From the NCBI GenBank assembly GCA_945861325.1, contig CAMATY010000002.1, forward strand, positions 1 through 45,457: DNA of 45,457 nucleotides. The letters are read 5' to 3'. Made by a program: the position numbers and the translations under genes. A model generated the notes under the pieces. The model saw only the letters and a program-made list of their open reading frames with translations. It did not search any database and was not told where the DNA came from. The stretch is from Ferrithrix thermotolerans DSM 19514 (GTDB lineage Bacteria > Actinomycetota > Acidimicrobiia > Acidimicrobiales > Ilumatobacteraceae). Of this stretch, positions 10,101-18,500 are shown one piece after another. How positions within the stretch are numbered: the stretch's first letter is position 1; each line of letters begins with the position of its first letter.

Positions 10101-10279
10101 ATGTTTCAGATCGAATTAAGTTGCAACTTGGACTGCCTGAAGTAATCAGGTCTCAAATTTCCAATCACATTGAGACAATTAAGACCGAGACTCTTGCCAC
10201 CGAAGTTGCATTCGTTGAATCGCAACCTTCAAATTTTGATTTGGATGGTGTACCGATATTCGTTGAGTTGATGCACTAG
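7199..10279 (+). CDS. ileS: Isoleucine-tRNA ligase, long form
   Basis: 1026 residues. Class I signature HYGH at 60-63 and KMSKS at 601-605; the CP1 editing domain holds TTPWTLPSN and [15 protein letters not shown]. The WDCHGLPAE block and overall length point to the long, eukaryote-like IleS class common in actinobacteria. It charges tRNA-Ile with isoleucine and edits valine. With 7 nt between yggT and ileS there is no room for a T-box leader immediately upstream, so expression is probably coupled to the division genes. Confidence 0.98.
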   Translation: MSYPQVEPQPNFPLLESKTLEYWKQDQTFDASLALHGAGPNGDNEFVFYDGPPFANGLPHYGHLLTGFVKDAVPRYRTMRGQRVDRRFGWDCHGLPAEAEAERQLKISGRQAITDYGIDKFNEYCRSSVLQYTSDWERYVTRQARWVDFENDYKTLDTPYMESVMWAFKKLWDKGLIYEGFRVLPYSWALETPLSNTETRMDDAYRQVQDPALTVAFELLTGEFILAWTTTPWTLPSNLALAVSPDVDYAVIQDGGRKLIIAADRLSAYVREFPDPKILSTLKGAELVGRTYKPLFDYFSDHANSFRVIAGDFVTTEDGTGVVHLAPGFGEDDQRVCQDENIGLVVPVDSRGCFTAEVKDFEGQLVFDANPAIIRMLKDRGVVVRHETYDHAYPHCWRTGKPLIYKAVGSWFVKVTAIKDRMVELNEQVTWVPDHLKHGSFGKWLENARDWTISRNRFWGSPIPVWRSDDADFPRIDVYGSLEELRRDFGVDIQELHRPEIDQLVRANPDDPSGKSMMRRVPEVLDCWFESGSMPFAQVHYPFENQEWFENHYPGDFIVEYIGQTRGWFYTLHVLATALFDRPAFLNCVSHGIVLGEDGAKMSKSLRNYPDPMKVFDSHGADAMRWYLLSSSILRGADFAVTEDGMRDTVRQVMLPLWNSWYFLTLYANAESLFGKVDTSSENVLDRYIIAKLRDLITATTKSFDKNDLFASCAEIRVFLDVLTNWYIRRSRDRFWSGDTAAINTLHTVLHFLTRIAAPVLPLVTEQIFRGLTGERSVHLQAWPTTEGLRQDDALVALMDRVRDVCSTTLSLRKVHGRRARLPLASLTVATADSSALKDFVDVIADEVNVRKVEFTDDVSSVAAFELQVVPSVAGPRLGVDTQKVIVAVKKGDWKRNGNIVTAGSIDLFEGEYQLKLVPKSAGASAKLSNSEGVVVLDIDLTPDLEAEGVSRDLIRLIQQQRRESGLDVSDRIKLQLGLPEVIRSQISNHIETIKTETLATEVAFVESQPSNFDLDGVPIFVELMH

Positions 10280-10332
10280 CATCTAGGCGATAAGGTCCTA
10301 TCAAATAACAGAACGAGCGTGAGGTAGTCAAA

Positions 10333-10656
10333 ATGGCTTCGAAAAAAAAGAAAGCGACTAAAAAGTCAAAAAAATCGGCTAAGAAAAAGTCGGCGCCGAA
10401 AAAGAAAAAATCTTCGGCTAAAAAGAGTGCCACCAAGAAAGCTGTAAAAAAATCAGTTAAAAAAACCTCTAAGAAGAAAGTTGCAAAGAAAGTAGCAAAA
10501 AAGAAGAACTCAGCCCCTAAGAAAAAACTTGTTGCGTCTGTGTCGACTTTGGCTTCGCAAGAAGTTGTACAACAAGTGTCCAGACCTCAAGATGACATGT
10601 TCGTCTCGGTTTCCGAAGAAATTGACTCGTTTACGCCTTCAAATCCGCTACCGTAA
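10333..10656 (+). CDS. Lysine-rich, histone H1-like small basic protein
   Basis: 107 residues. Residues 1-65 are almost only Lys, Ala, Ser and Thr in KKxxKK arrangements, like the tails of H1-like or HupB-type nucleoid proteins. Residues 66-107 are non-basic and end in an acidic stretch (DDMFVSVSEEIDSF). No folded domain is recognisable. A GAGGT ribosome binding site at 10321-10325 stands 7 nt before the ATG, better than most genes here. Binding to DNA or RNA is an inference from charge alone. It lies between ileS and a second lysine-rich protein, suggesting joint expression. Confidence 0.75.
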   Translation: MASKKKKATKKSKKSAKKKSAPKKKKSSAKKSATKKAVKKSVKKTSKKKVAKKVAKKKNSAPKKKLVASVSTLASQEVVQQVSRPQDDMFVSVSEEIDSFTPSNPLP

Positions 10657-10677
10657 CCTAGTCAAATAGGCGAAATC

Positions 10678-10700
10678 CTCAACTGGATTTGCTTGAGAGG
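10678..10700 (+). promoter_or_regulatory. Ribosome binding site that sets the start of the repeat protein
   Basis: GAGAGG at 10695-10700 is 8 nt before the GTG at 10709. It overlaps the alternative GTG at 10700, which makes 10709 the better start. CTCAA (10678-10682) can pair with TTGAG (10693-10697), so a small hairpin could partly cover the site; this is only a possibility. Confidence 0.45.
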
Positions 10701-10708
10701 TGAATATC

Positions 10709-11899
10709 GTGGGTTCCAAGAGTAAGGCGTCGTCAAAAAAAAGCAAAAAATCTAGCTCAAAAAAGAGCAAGAAATCTAGCTCAAAAAAGATGAGTAAAAA
10801 GAAATCTTTGCCAAAAAAGAAACCTGCGAAGAAACAGACTGGCACCAAGGCGAAGACGGTTTTAAAGAAGAAACTTGAGTTAAAGAAAAAACTTGAGTTG
10901 AAGAAGAAGCTTGAACTCAAGAAGAAACTCGATCTGAAGAAGAAACTCAAGTTGAAGAAGAAGCTTGATCTCAAGAAGAAACTCGATCTGAAGAAGAAGC
11001 TTGAGTTGAAGAAGAAATTTGATCTGAAGAAGAAACTTGAGTTGAAGAAGAAACTTGAGTTGAAGAAGAAACTTGAGTTGAAGAAGAAACTTGAGTTGAA
11101 GAAGAAACTTGAGTTGAAGAAGAAACTTGAGTTGAAGAAGAAACTTGAGTTGAAGAAGAAGCTTGAAATCAAGGCCCGTCTAGCTCAAATTAAAGCTGTA
11201 AAACGGCAGCGTGAAATCCAAAAGCGAGCGGCAGCGGTTGCTAAAGCGCGAGCGTTAAAAGAAAAGCAAAAAGAAACAATTCGCCTAGCCAAAGAACGAG
11301 CAAAACTGAAAGCAGATCAACTTGCTGAGCGGTTGGCATTGCGTATTGCTAAAGAAAAAGAAAAGCAACTTGCAAAACAGGCCCGCGAGGCTGAGAAGGC
11401 CGCAAAGTTGGCAGCGCGCGAAGCAGAGCGTTTGGCAGAGATTGAGTTACATCGAAAGCCTGTTGCGCCGCCTAAGCCACCAATTATCAAGGGCGTGATG
11501 CAAGATGGAATTACACCAACCAAAGAGTTCAACATTGAATTTCTTATTTCGCAGCGCGAAATGTTGCGAACCGAGCGACGAAACTTACTTGGTCAGGCCG
11601 ATCGTCTCGAAAGCGAAGCAAATGCGATCGTCGAAAACTCAGAGATGGGTGATGTTCAGTTTGACGATGAAGGCGGCGAAGGCGACACCATGGTTGTAGA
11701 ACGCGAACGCGACTTAACACTTTCGGCTTCGGCACGTCAGACGGTTGAAGAAATCGACGATGCGCTCAAGCGAATCGAAACCGGCGATTACGGATATTCA
11801 AGTAGATCTGGATTACCGATTCCTCGTGAGCGATTAAAGGCATTGCCTTGGACTACAGAACTTGTGCAAGAGCGCGCTGGCGGAATAGGTTCTTATTAA
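10709..11899 (+). CDS. DksA/TraR-like protein with long lysine-rich repeat N-terminus and no zinc cysteines
   Basis: 396 residues from GTG 10709. Residues 1-50 are Lys/Ser-rich with KKSKKSSS repeated twice. Residues about 52-153 are 17 tandem hexapeptides of the type LKKKLE, then an Ala/Lys/Glu/Arg helix to about 245. The C-terminus (about 270-396) has the DksA/TraR shape: a long helical pair, IDDALKRIETGDYGY, then IPRERLKALP. In zinc-bearing relatives the Y-G-x-C-x-x-C and final C-x-x-C supply four cysteines; here they read YGYSSRSG and TTELVQER, so all are lost. The place between ileS and lspA is the same as that of a DksA-like gene in Streptomyces. RNA polymerase binding is possible but unproven. 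Confidence 0.8.
   Translation: MGSKSKASSKKSKKSSSKKSKKSSSKKMSKKKSLPKKKPAKKQTGTKAKTVLKKKLELKKKLELKKKLELKKKLDLKKKLKLKKKLDLKKKLDLKKKLELKKKFDLKKKLELKKKLELKKKLELKKKLELKKKLELKKKLELKKKLELKKKLEIKARLAQIKAVKRQREIQKRAAAVAKARALKEKQKETIRLAKERAKLKADQLAERLALRIAKEKEKQLAKQAREAEKAAKLAAREAERLAEIELHRKPVAPPKPPIIKGVMQDGITPTKEFNIEFLISQREMLRTERRNLLGQADRLESEANAIVENSEMGDVQFDDEGGEGDTMVVERERDLTLSASARQTVEEIDDALKRIETGDYGYSSRSGLPIPRERLKALPWTTELVQERAGGIGSY
10736..10783 (+). repeat. Two copies of a 24-bp repeat encoding KKSKKSSS
   Basis: Units 10736-10759 and 10760-10783 differ at only a few A/G positions. A run of eight A residues (10735-10742) lies at the start. Confidence 0.8.
10862..11167 (+). repeat. 17 tandem 18-bp units encoding LKKKLE-type hexapeptides
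   Basis: The units run without gaps. Six consecutive copies (11042-11149) are identical at DNA level: TTGAAGAAGAAACTTGAG. The outer copies differ by silent changes and by E/D/K at the last position, with one L to F change. This suggests recent growth in the middle of an older array. The six-residue period does not match a heptad coiled coil; E-to-K spacing of four residues fits a charged single alpha-helix. Confidence 0.97.
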
Positions 11900-11926
11900 G
11901 GTTTCGCTGTTCAATCGAGTGTTGCA

Positions 11927-12412
11927 ATGAGCGATGTTGCTGCAAATAAAAATGCATCAAAAGCAATCGCGTATTGGTTAATTTTGGCGGTGGTAGTTGC
12001 TGATCAGTTGACAAAACAGTGGGTGCTAAACACATTAAGTGACGGCAAAGTCGTCAAATTATTTTGGACGCTGCAATTTAATCTTGTATTTAATTCGGGA
12101 ATGGCGTTCTCGCAAGGACAAGGAGTCGGCCGGATAATCGGAGTTTTGGCAATCTTTGTCGTCATCGGTCTGTTGATGTCGTTGCGTGATGCAAAAATAT
12201 TAGCCACAGTTATTGGCACAGGTTTGCTTGTCGGTGGTGCAACTGGAAATATATTGGATCGGCTGTTTAGAGATGGCGGATGGATGGGCGGTTCCGTTGT
12301 GGATTTTATTGATCTGCAGTGGTTTCCCGTTTTTAATGTTGCCGATTCGGCCGTAACAATTGGCGCAGGATTTTTGATTTTGGGCGCGTTCATGACTAGA
12401 GCGCGATCATGA
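11927..12412 (+). CDS. lspA: Lipoprotein signal peptidase (signal peptidase II)
   Basis: 161 residues with four hydrophobic segments. Both catalytic aspartates are visible: Asp111 in GNILDRL and Asp140 in FNVADSAVTIG. It removes signal peptides from lipidated prolipoproteins in the membrane; a likely client here is the DUF3048 lipoprotein at 35887. No ribosome binding site is evident. Its stop overlaps the start of the next gene (ATGA). Confidence 0.97.
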   Translation: MSDVAANKNASKAIAYWLILAVVVADQLTKQWVLNTLSDGKVVKLFWTLQFNLVFNSGMAFSQGQGVGRIIGVLAIFVVIGLLMSLRDAKILATVIGTGLLVGGATGNILDRLFRDGGWMGGSVVDFIDLQWFPVFNVADSAVTIGAGFLILGAFMTRARS

Positions 12413-13347
12413 CCGATAATTCGGTACGGCGGATAATTCAAGAAACGATTGTCGCATCACTAGCTGGGCAGCGAGTAGATCGGGTGATCTCTTTGGTTGC
12501 AGATATTCCACGCTCAATGGCTTCGCAAATCATTGATGTTGGTGCCGTGCTTCTGGATGATGTCGTGGTCAAGGCTGGCAAGATAAAAGTTTCAGAAGGA
12601 CAACGCATCGTTATTGATCTGTCAATGCTCCCAGAAAAACAATTACCTGCAGCCGAGCCAAATATTAAAGTTGATGTTGTTTATGTTGATGATGATGTAA
12701 TTGTGATCAACAAGCAGGCGGGAATAGTCGTTCACCCAGGCGCAGGCAACCCGACAGGCACATTGGTTAACGCAGTACTGGCGATCTATCCCGAAATCGC
12801 TTCAGTCGGCGATGCATTTCGACCTGGTGTAGTGCATCGTCTTGACGCAGGAACAACCGGACTGATGGTGATGGCTCGAACCGCTCGGGCGTATGACTCT
12901 TTAGTTGATGCGCTCTCGCGCCGAGTTGTTGTGCGTAGATATTTAACTCTTGTGTGGGGCGAGATGGGTGCACCCAGTGGTGTGATTGATGCGCCTCTTG
13001 GCCGCGATCAACGAGACCCAACAAAAGTGGCCGTGGTTGCCGGTGGTAAAACTGCTCGCACGAATTATGAAGTGCGCCAAGTTTTTTCAATCCCTGTTAG
13101 TTGCTCACTTCTTGAATGCGGATTAGAAACTGGGCGCACGCATCAAATTCGCGTTCACTTGGCGGCACTCGGACACAGTGTGGTTGGTGATGTTGTTTAC
13201 GGCGGTGCTCGCAGCGTGCTCTCTTCGCCCCGACCAATGTTGCACGCGATGACTTTGAAATTTGAGCATCCTGTGACAGGCGCGCAGATGCAGTTCGACG
13301 CGCAGACCCCAGATGACTTCAAGGAAATCCTAGGAAAATGTAGCTAG
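12409..13347 (+). CDS. rluD: RluA/RluD-family rRNA pseudouridine synthase
   Basis: 312 residues: N-terminal S4-like RNA-binding region (about 20-70), then the RluA-type catalytic domain with HRLDAGTTG (catalytic Asp146) and GRTHQIRVHLAALGHSVVGD. It converts uridines to pseudouridine, probably in 23S rRNA by analogy with RluD; the exact site cannot be read from sequence. It overlaps lspA by 4 nt, so the pair is probably translationally coupled, the usual actinobacterial arrangement. It ends 22 nt from the convergent Rrf2 gene, with no hairpin terminator between them. Confidence 0.93.
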   Translation: MTDNSVRRIIQETIVASLAGQRVDRVISLVADIPRSMASQIIDVGAVLLDDVVVKAGKIKVSEGQRIVIDLSMLPEKQLPAAEPNIKVDVVYVDDDVIVINKQAGIVVHPGAGNPTGTLVNAVLAIYPEIASVGDAFRPGVVHRLDAGTTGLMVMARTARAYDSLVDALSRRVVVRRYLTLVWGEMGAPSGVIDAPLGRDQRDPTKVAVVAGGKTARTNYEVRQVFSIPVSCSLLECGLETGRTHQIRVHLAALGHSVVGDVVYGGARSVLSSPRPMLHAMTLKFEHPVTGAQMQFDAQTPDDFKEILGKCS

Positions 13348-13369
13348 TTAAAGCAGACGAAAAATTCAG

Positions 13370-13816
13370 TTATTTTCTGGCGGCTGGCCAAGAGGCTTCA
13401 CCATTTGAAATTGCTGCGATATCTTCGAGTGTGTATTTCGTAAGGTGTTCGCGCATGTAATCGCTGGCTAGATGCCAGACTGCCAACAGCACACATTGTC
13501 CATCATGGTCACATGATCCGTCTGTATGTGGCTCGCCGAAGTCACCAACAGAAATTGGTCCATCAACTGCAGAAATAATTTCTGAGAGGTGAATTTCATT
13601 TGCGTGACGAGCCAACTCGTAGCCGCCGCCAACCCCGCGCTTCGATTTAACTAATCCAGCGCCCTTGAGTGCAAGTAAAATTTGTTCTAAATATGGTTGC
13701 GGTAATGCGGTGCGAGCCGCGATGTCGCGAACTGATGTCGGGCCTTCGTCCTTTTGATGAAGTCGCAACGAAAGCAACGCGCGACATGCATAGTCGCCTC
13801 GAGTCGAAATTCGCAC
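13370..13816 (-). CDS. Rrf2-family transcriptional regulator
   Basis: 148 residues from GTG (13816-13814). The open frame continues upstream, but VRISTRGDYACRALL is the standard Rrf2 N-terminus. The winged helix-turn-helix includes TSVRDIAARTALPQPYLEQIL and KSKRGVGGGYELAR. Of the three cysteines used by IscR for its cluster, two equivalents are present (Cys102, Cys108 in SCDHDGQC) and the first is missing; the histidine of the IscR CLTH motif is Leu. Asp8 is present, as in some actinobacterial NsrR proteins. An iron-sulfur or redox sensor is likely but not certain. It is divergent from the phosphodiesterase-like gene, the most obvious target. Confidence 0.88.
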   Translation of the reverse strand: MRISTRGDYACRALLSLRLHQKDEGPTSVRDIAARTALPQPYLEQILLALKGAGLVKSKRGVGGGYELARHANEIHLSEIISAVDGPISVGDFGEPHTDGSCDHDGQCVLLAVWHLASDYMREHLTKYTLEDIAAISNGEASWPAARK

Positions 13817-13828
13817 GCCTATATCGTA
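13817..13828 (-). promoter_or_regulatory. Candidate leaderless -10 box for the Rrf2 gene
   Basis: On the reverse strand TACGAT (13828-13823) ends 6 nt before the GTG. It supports the chosen start and implies a transcript with little or no leader. Confidence 0.4.
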
Positions 13829-13849
13829 CGCCAGCAATACAATGGGCGA

Positions 13850-13864
13850 CTCACAGTGACTGAG
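13850..13864. promoter_or_regulatory. Small inverted repeat in the rrf2/phosphodiesterase divergent region
   Basis: TCAC-A-GTGA (13851-13859) lies inside a wider CTCA (13850-13853) and TGAG (13861-13864) pair. It is the only symmetric element noticed in the 96-nt divergent region, so it is a weak candidate operator for the Rrf2 protein. Confidence 0.25.
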
Positions 13865-13912
13865 ATACCTCTGAAGTAATGTCTTTGGCACGAGCATGAA
13901 CAGCACAAAAGC

Positions 13913-15034
13913 ATGAATAGCAAACAATTACTTGGTCCACGCCTGCCCGCATACAACGGTGGCTGCGTAACAGGAATAATTCCGGCGCTTCTTGGACCAT
14001 CGGGCACAAACGAGATTCCAAATTGGATGCCGAGTTGTATTCAAGGTGCTCGCCAAGTTGTGTTACTTGTAATCGACGGTCTTGGCTGGCATCAATTGCA
14101 AAAGAATTTGGCACATTGTCCGAACATTGGCGCGATGCAGGGTGCGGCGATTACAACGATTGCGCCGACGACAACCGTCAGCGCATTGACTTCAATCACC
14201 ACTGGGTTAGCGCCCGCAGAGCACGGACTCGTCGGATATCGAATCGACATGGGAAGCCGTGTGATGCAAATGCTCAAGTGGGGCGACGAAAAGGGTGACC
14301 TGCGAAATATGTATCCTCCTGATTTGATTCAGCCGTGTCCACCGTTCATGGGTGCAAGTGTGCCAGTGCTAAGCAAAGCCGAACTAGAAGGTTCTGCATT
14401 TACCGAGGCTCATCTTCGAGGCGTGCGACCCAAGGGGTGGCGTGCTGCTTCAAGTATCGCCGTCGAAATTGGCCAGCTGTTGCGTGCTGGCGAAAAGTTT
14501 ATCTACGCGTACTACGACGGGGTCGACAAAATTGCTCATGAGCGTGGCTTTGGTTCGTTCTACGAAGCTGAACTGCGAAGCACTGATGCACTCGTGGCTA
14601 ATATCCGAGAAGTATTAGTTGATGACTCGGTGCTCGTAGTTACTGCAGATCATGGCCAAGTGATGGTGGGTACAAATACATTGCCACCAAACGCCGAAGT
14701 TCTGGCAATGACTTCACATCAATCTGGAGAAGGTCGGTTTCGTTGGCTGCACGCCCGTAAAGGAACAGAAGTTGAATTGTTGGCTCGTGCGCAACATCAT
14801 CACAGCGATGTCGCATGGGTGGTCAGCAAAAATCAAATTATTGACGAACAATGGCTTGGTCCAAGACTCGGTGCCGCAACTCGTAAACGACTCGGAGATG
14901 TCGCGCTTGTGCCAAGAGAGCCAATTAGTTTTGACGATCCGGCTGACTCTGGTCCATATTTGTTGCAGTGCCGACATGGTGCGTTAACCGATGACGAACT
15001 TGATGTACCGTTGCTCGCTATTACTAGAAACTGA
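13913..15034 (+). CDS. Alkaline phosphatase-superfamily (nucleotide pyrophosphatase-like) protein
   Basis: 373 residues. Metal and catalytic blocks of the NPP/alkaline phosphatase fold are seen: VVLLVIDGLGW with Asp55, APTTTVSALTSITTG (nucleophile probably Thr88), AEHGLVGY, and VVTADHGQ. There is no signal peptide, so it is probably cytoplasmic. Related actinobacterial proteins are annotated as phosphodiesterase or nucleotide pyrophosphatase; the substrate is unknown. The ATG lacks an obvious ribosome binding site, so the start is less sure. Bpa follows after 18 nt. Confidence 0.85.
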   Translation: MNSKQLLGPRLPAYNGGCVTGIIPALLGPSGTNEIPNWMPSCIQGARQVVLLVIDGLGWHQLQKNLAHCPNIGAMQGAAITTIAPTTTVSALTSITTGLAPAEHGLVGYRIDMGSRVMQMLKWGDEKGDLRNMYPPDLIQPCPPFMGASVPVLSKAELEGSAFTEAHLRGVRPKGWRAASSIAVEIGQLLRAGEKFIYAYYDGVDKIAHERGFGSFYEAELRSTDALVANIREVLVDDSVLVVTADHGQVMVGTNTLPPNAEVLAMTSHQSGEGRFRWLHARKGTEVELLARAQHHHSDVAWVVSKNQIIDEQWLGPRLGAATRKRLGDVALVPREPISFDDPADSGPYLLQCRHGALTDDELDVPLLAITRN

Positions 15035-15052
15035 TAAGTTAGGAACCCCATC

Positions 15053-15520
15053 ATGACTGAACTTGAACACGGCGAGATTATTGACGACAAGGCTATTGAA
15101 GGTGGAGTTGTCGAACAAGAGACGGTTACAGCACCGGCAAAAGTTATGCGCATCGGTTCGATGATTAAGCAACTTCTTGACGAGGTGCGATCAATGACAC
15201 TTGACAATCCTTCTCGCGAAAGACTTGCAGAAATTTATGAACGCTCAATCGCCGAACTAACCACCGCATTGTCACCCGACTTGCAACAAGAACTGCGCAC
15301 ACTTGCGTTGCCATTTAAAGATGGTGAGATTCCGTCTGACGCAGAATTGCGAATTGCTAAAGCACAGCTCGTTGGTTGGCTTGAAGGTTTATTTCACGGA
15401 ATTCAGGCAACGATGTTCGCGCAACAACTATCGATGCGTCAGCAGTCCGAACAGAGGCAGATTCAGTCTGGAGTGTCTCCAACTGCACAGCCAGGAGATC
15501 GCCCCGGAACATATTTGTAA
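15053..15520 (+). CDS. bpa: Bacterial proteasome activator Bpa/PafE
   Basis: 155 residues, close to M. tuberculosis Bpa (Rv3780) across the whole core: PAKVMRIGSMIKQLLDEVR, PFKDGEIPSDAELRIAKAQ and LVGWLEGLFHGIQ. Bpa forms an ATP-independent ring that opens the 20S proteasome gate; the C-terminal tail inserts into the alpha ring. The tail here is GTYL where the mycobacterial protein has GQYL, so the essential Tyr-Leu is kept. Its presence implies a 20S proteasome elsewhere in the genome. AGGAA at 15041-15045 is a usable ribosome binding site. The stop overlaps the dnaE start (TAATG). Confidence 0.95.
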   Translation: MTELEHGEIIDDKAIEGGVVEQETVTAPAKVMRIGSMIKQLLDEVRSMTLDNPSRERLAEIYERSIAELTTALSPDLQQELRTLALPFKDGEIPSDAELRIAKAQLVGWLEGLFHGIQATMFAQQLSMRQQSEQRQIQSGVSPTAQPGDRPGTYL

Positions 15521-18500
15521 TGGGTGATTCCTTCACTCACCTCCATGTTCATACAGAATTTTCGATGCTTGACGGCGCGTCGCGGCTCGATGAACTCGTC
15601 GACTGCGCGGTCAACGACTCACAAATCGCACTTGGCATTACCGATCACGGAAATATGTACGGCGTCATTGACTTTTATAAAGAGTGCACGAAGCGCGGGA
15701 TAAAACCAATTATCGGCACCGAGGCTTACATGGCATACGAAACTCGAACCGAACGCCCGACACGGCGCGGAAAGATCGATGACAGTGGTGGCGATACAGA
15801 AGCAGGAAAGAAGCTTTACTACCACCTGACTTTGCTCGCAGAAAATAACACGGGTTATAAAAACTTGATTCAGTTGGCGAGTCTTGCATTCCTAGAGGGC
15901 TACTACTACCAACCGCGTATGGATTGGGAGCTGCTCACGAAATATCACGAAGGATTGATTGCGACTTCGGGTTGTCTGGGCGGCCATGTGTTGCAAGCAC
16001 TTAAGAATGGCAAAGAAGAAGAAGCGTTAAAGACTGCAGCCAGACTTCAAGACATTTTCGGCAAAGATAATTTTTTTATTGAACTACAGGATCACGGAAT
16101 CCCGTTACAGATTGAAACGAATCCAAAACTAATAGAGATCAGTAAAAAACTCGGCGCTCCGTTACTGGCAACCAATGATTGCCACTACACCCACCGTGAA
16201 GACAGCCATGCCCATGATGCTTTGTTATGTGTGCAAACTGGGTGCACAATCGCTGATCCAAACCGTTTAAAATTCGAGGGCCAAGAGCACTATTTGAAGT
16301 CAGCTAAAGAAATGCGTTGGCTATTTCGCGAACAACCAACTGCGTGTGACAACACACTTTGGATCGCCGAGCGAGCAAAAGTTGAGATCGAATTCGGTGT
16401 GCCGGTGTTGCCAGACTTTACAATTCCTGAAGGGTTCGCCGATGACCATGCATATCTCGAACATTTGACATGGCTCGGCGCTCAAAAAAGATGGGGCGAG
16501 AAACTCTCTGCTGGTGTAGTTGAGCGAGTTGCTTATGAGTTGTTGACGATTAAGACGATGGGTTTCAGTTCATATTTCTTGATTGTTTGGGATCTAGTGC
16601 GTCACGCCAGGCAGCAAGAAATTCGTGTTGGTCCTGGTCGTGGGTCGGCTGCTGGGTGTGCGGTTGCATATTCGTTACAGATCACTGATCTTGACCCAAT
16701 TCGCTACGACTTATTGTTTGAACGATTTTTGAACCCTGGTCGTCGAAGCATGCCTGATATTGACATGGACTTCGACTCGCGATACCGCGATGAGATGATT
16801 CGGTATGCATCAACAAAATATGGTCGAGACCATGTTGCACAGATAATCACATTCGGCACGATTAAGGCGCGCAACTCGGTGCGAGATGCCGCACGCGTTC
16901 TCGGACTTCCATATGGGTTAGGCGACAAGATTGCAAAATTGATGCCTCCAGTTGTGATGGGTCGAGACACGCCACTTAAATATTGTTTTGAAGAAGACGA
17001 AAAACATCTTGCTGGCTACAAAGCCGCAAGTGAGTTGCGCGCTCTTTATGATCTTGATCTTGATGTCAAGCGCGTTCTCGACGTGGCTCGCGGTCTAGAA
17101 GGGCTAAAGCGCAACGTCGGCATTCACGCTGCGGCTGTTGTGATCACCAAAGAAAAACTTACGGAGTACCTGCCGATTCAGCGCAAAGCCGAGTCAGGTC
17201 AAGATGCCGAACTTGCACCGATTGTTACGCAATATGAGATGCATGCCGTAGAAGAGCTCGGTCTTTTAAAAATAGACATTTTGGGATTGCGAAACTTGGA
17301 TGTGATCACCGATGCGAACAAAATGATCCGAGAACTTCGTGATCCTGATTTTGATATTGACAAAGTTTCGTTTGAAGATGAAAAGACTTTTGATTTATTG
17401 CGACGTGGCGACACCATCGGTGTATTCCAACTTGAGTCAACGAATATTCGAGCGTTGGTTCGAAGTCTTGTGCCGAGCACGCTAGATGATCTTGCAGCAA
17501 TTGTTGCGTTGTATCGACCCGGGCCAATGGCGGCGAATATGCATAATGATTTCGCCGACTACAAAAACGGTCGCAAACAGCCGGAACTCTTTCACCCAGA
17601 CGCGGCTGAACTGCTTGGAGATACCTATGGCTTGATGATTTATCAAGAGAGCATGATGCGCGTAGCCCAAAAGTTTGCCGGGTACAGCCTCGAGAAAGCC
17701 GATGACCTTCGCAAGGCCTGTGGCAAAAAGAATCGTGAAGACATGGCCAAGGAGCGAGAAGTTTTTGAGAGCGGTTGTGTCGCGACTGGATACGGCGAAG
17801 AATTAGGCGAAGAACTTTTTGATGCGATTGAGCACTTCGCTGACTACGCATTCGGAAAGAGTCACGCATATGGCTACGGTTTTCTTGCGTATCAAACTGC
17901 TTATCTCAAAGCCCACTATCCAGTTGAATATACGGCGTGTCTATTGACAAGTGTTAAAGCAAACTACGACCGTGCTGCGGTATTTCTTGCCGACGCCCGC
18001 TCGAACGACATCATCGTGCGAACACCAGACATCAATACTTCGGGTGTTGATTTCGTGCCAATAATTGACGGCGATCAGCGGATAATTAGTTTCGGATTAT
18101 CGGCGATTCGTAATGTTGGTGAAGCCCTCATTGCAAACTTGGTTGAATATCGTCGCAAAAATGAACTGTTCACATCGTTCTATGACTTTGCCGATCGAGC
18201 CCCAATCTCAACGCTTAACAAACGAACAGTTGAGTCTTTGATTAAGGCAGGGGCTTTTGATTCGCTTGGCCACCCACGAAAAGGTTTGCTTGCAGTATTC
18301 GAGCCAATTATTGAAAACACACTTTCGCGACGCCGCGAGCGCGACCAAGGTGTGATGAGTTTGTTTGGTGACAATAATGACGGTGGATCTGGCTTCTCCG
18401 AACGGATTGAGATTCCACAAATTAATTATGAGAAATCAGAACAATTAAAAATCGAGCGCGAGATGCTTGGTTTGTATGTCTCTGATCACCCTTTGCGCGG

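Noticed and set aside
10735-10742. Programmed slippage at the run of eight A residues
   Set aside because: The normal frame continues intact through the gene, and neither alternative frame gives a sensible product.
10862-11167. Regular short repeats that could be read as a CRISPR array
   Set aside because: The 18-bp units are directly adjacent with no spacers, and they encode an in-frame hexapeptide repeat within a gene.
10648-11172. Reverse-strand open frame with a FFFNSS repeat
   Set aside because: It is the exact antisense of the LKKKLE array and has no independent start signal; the repeats alone keep it open.
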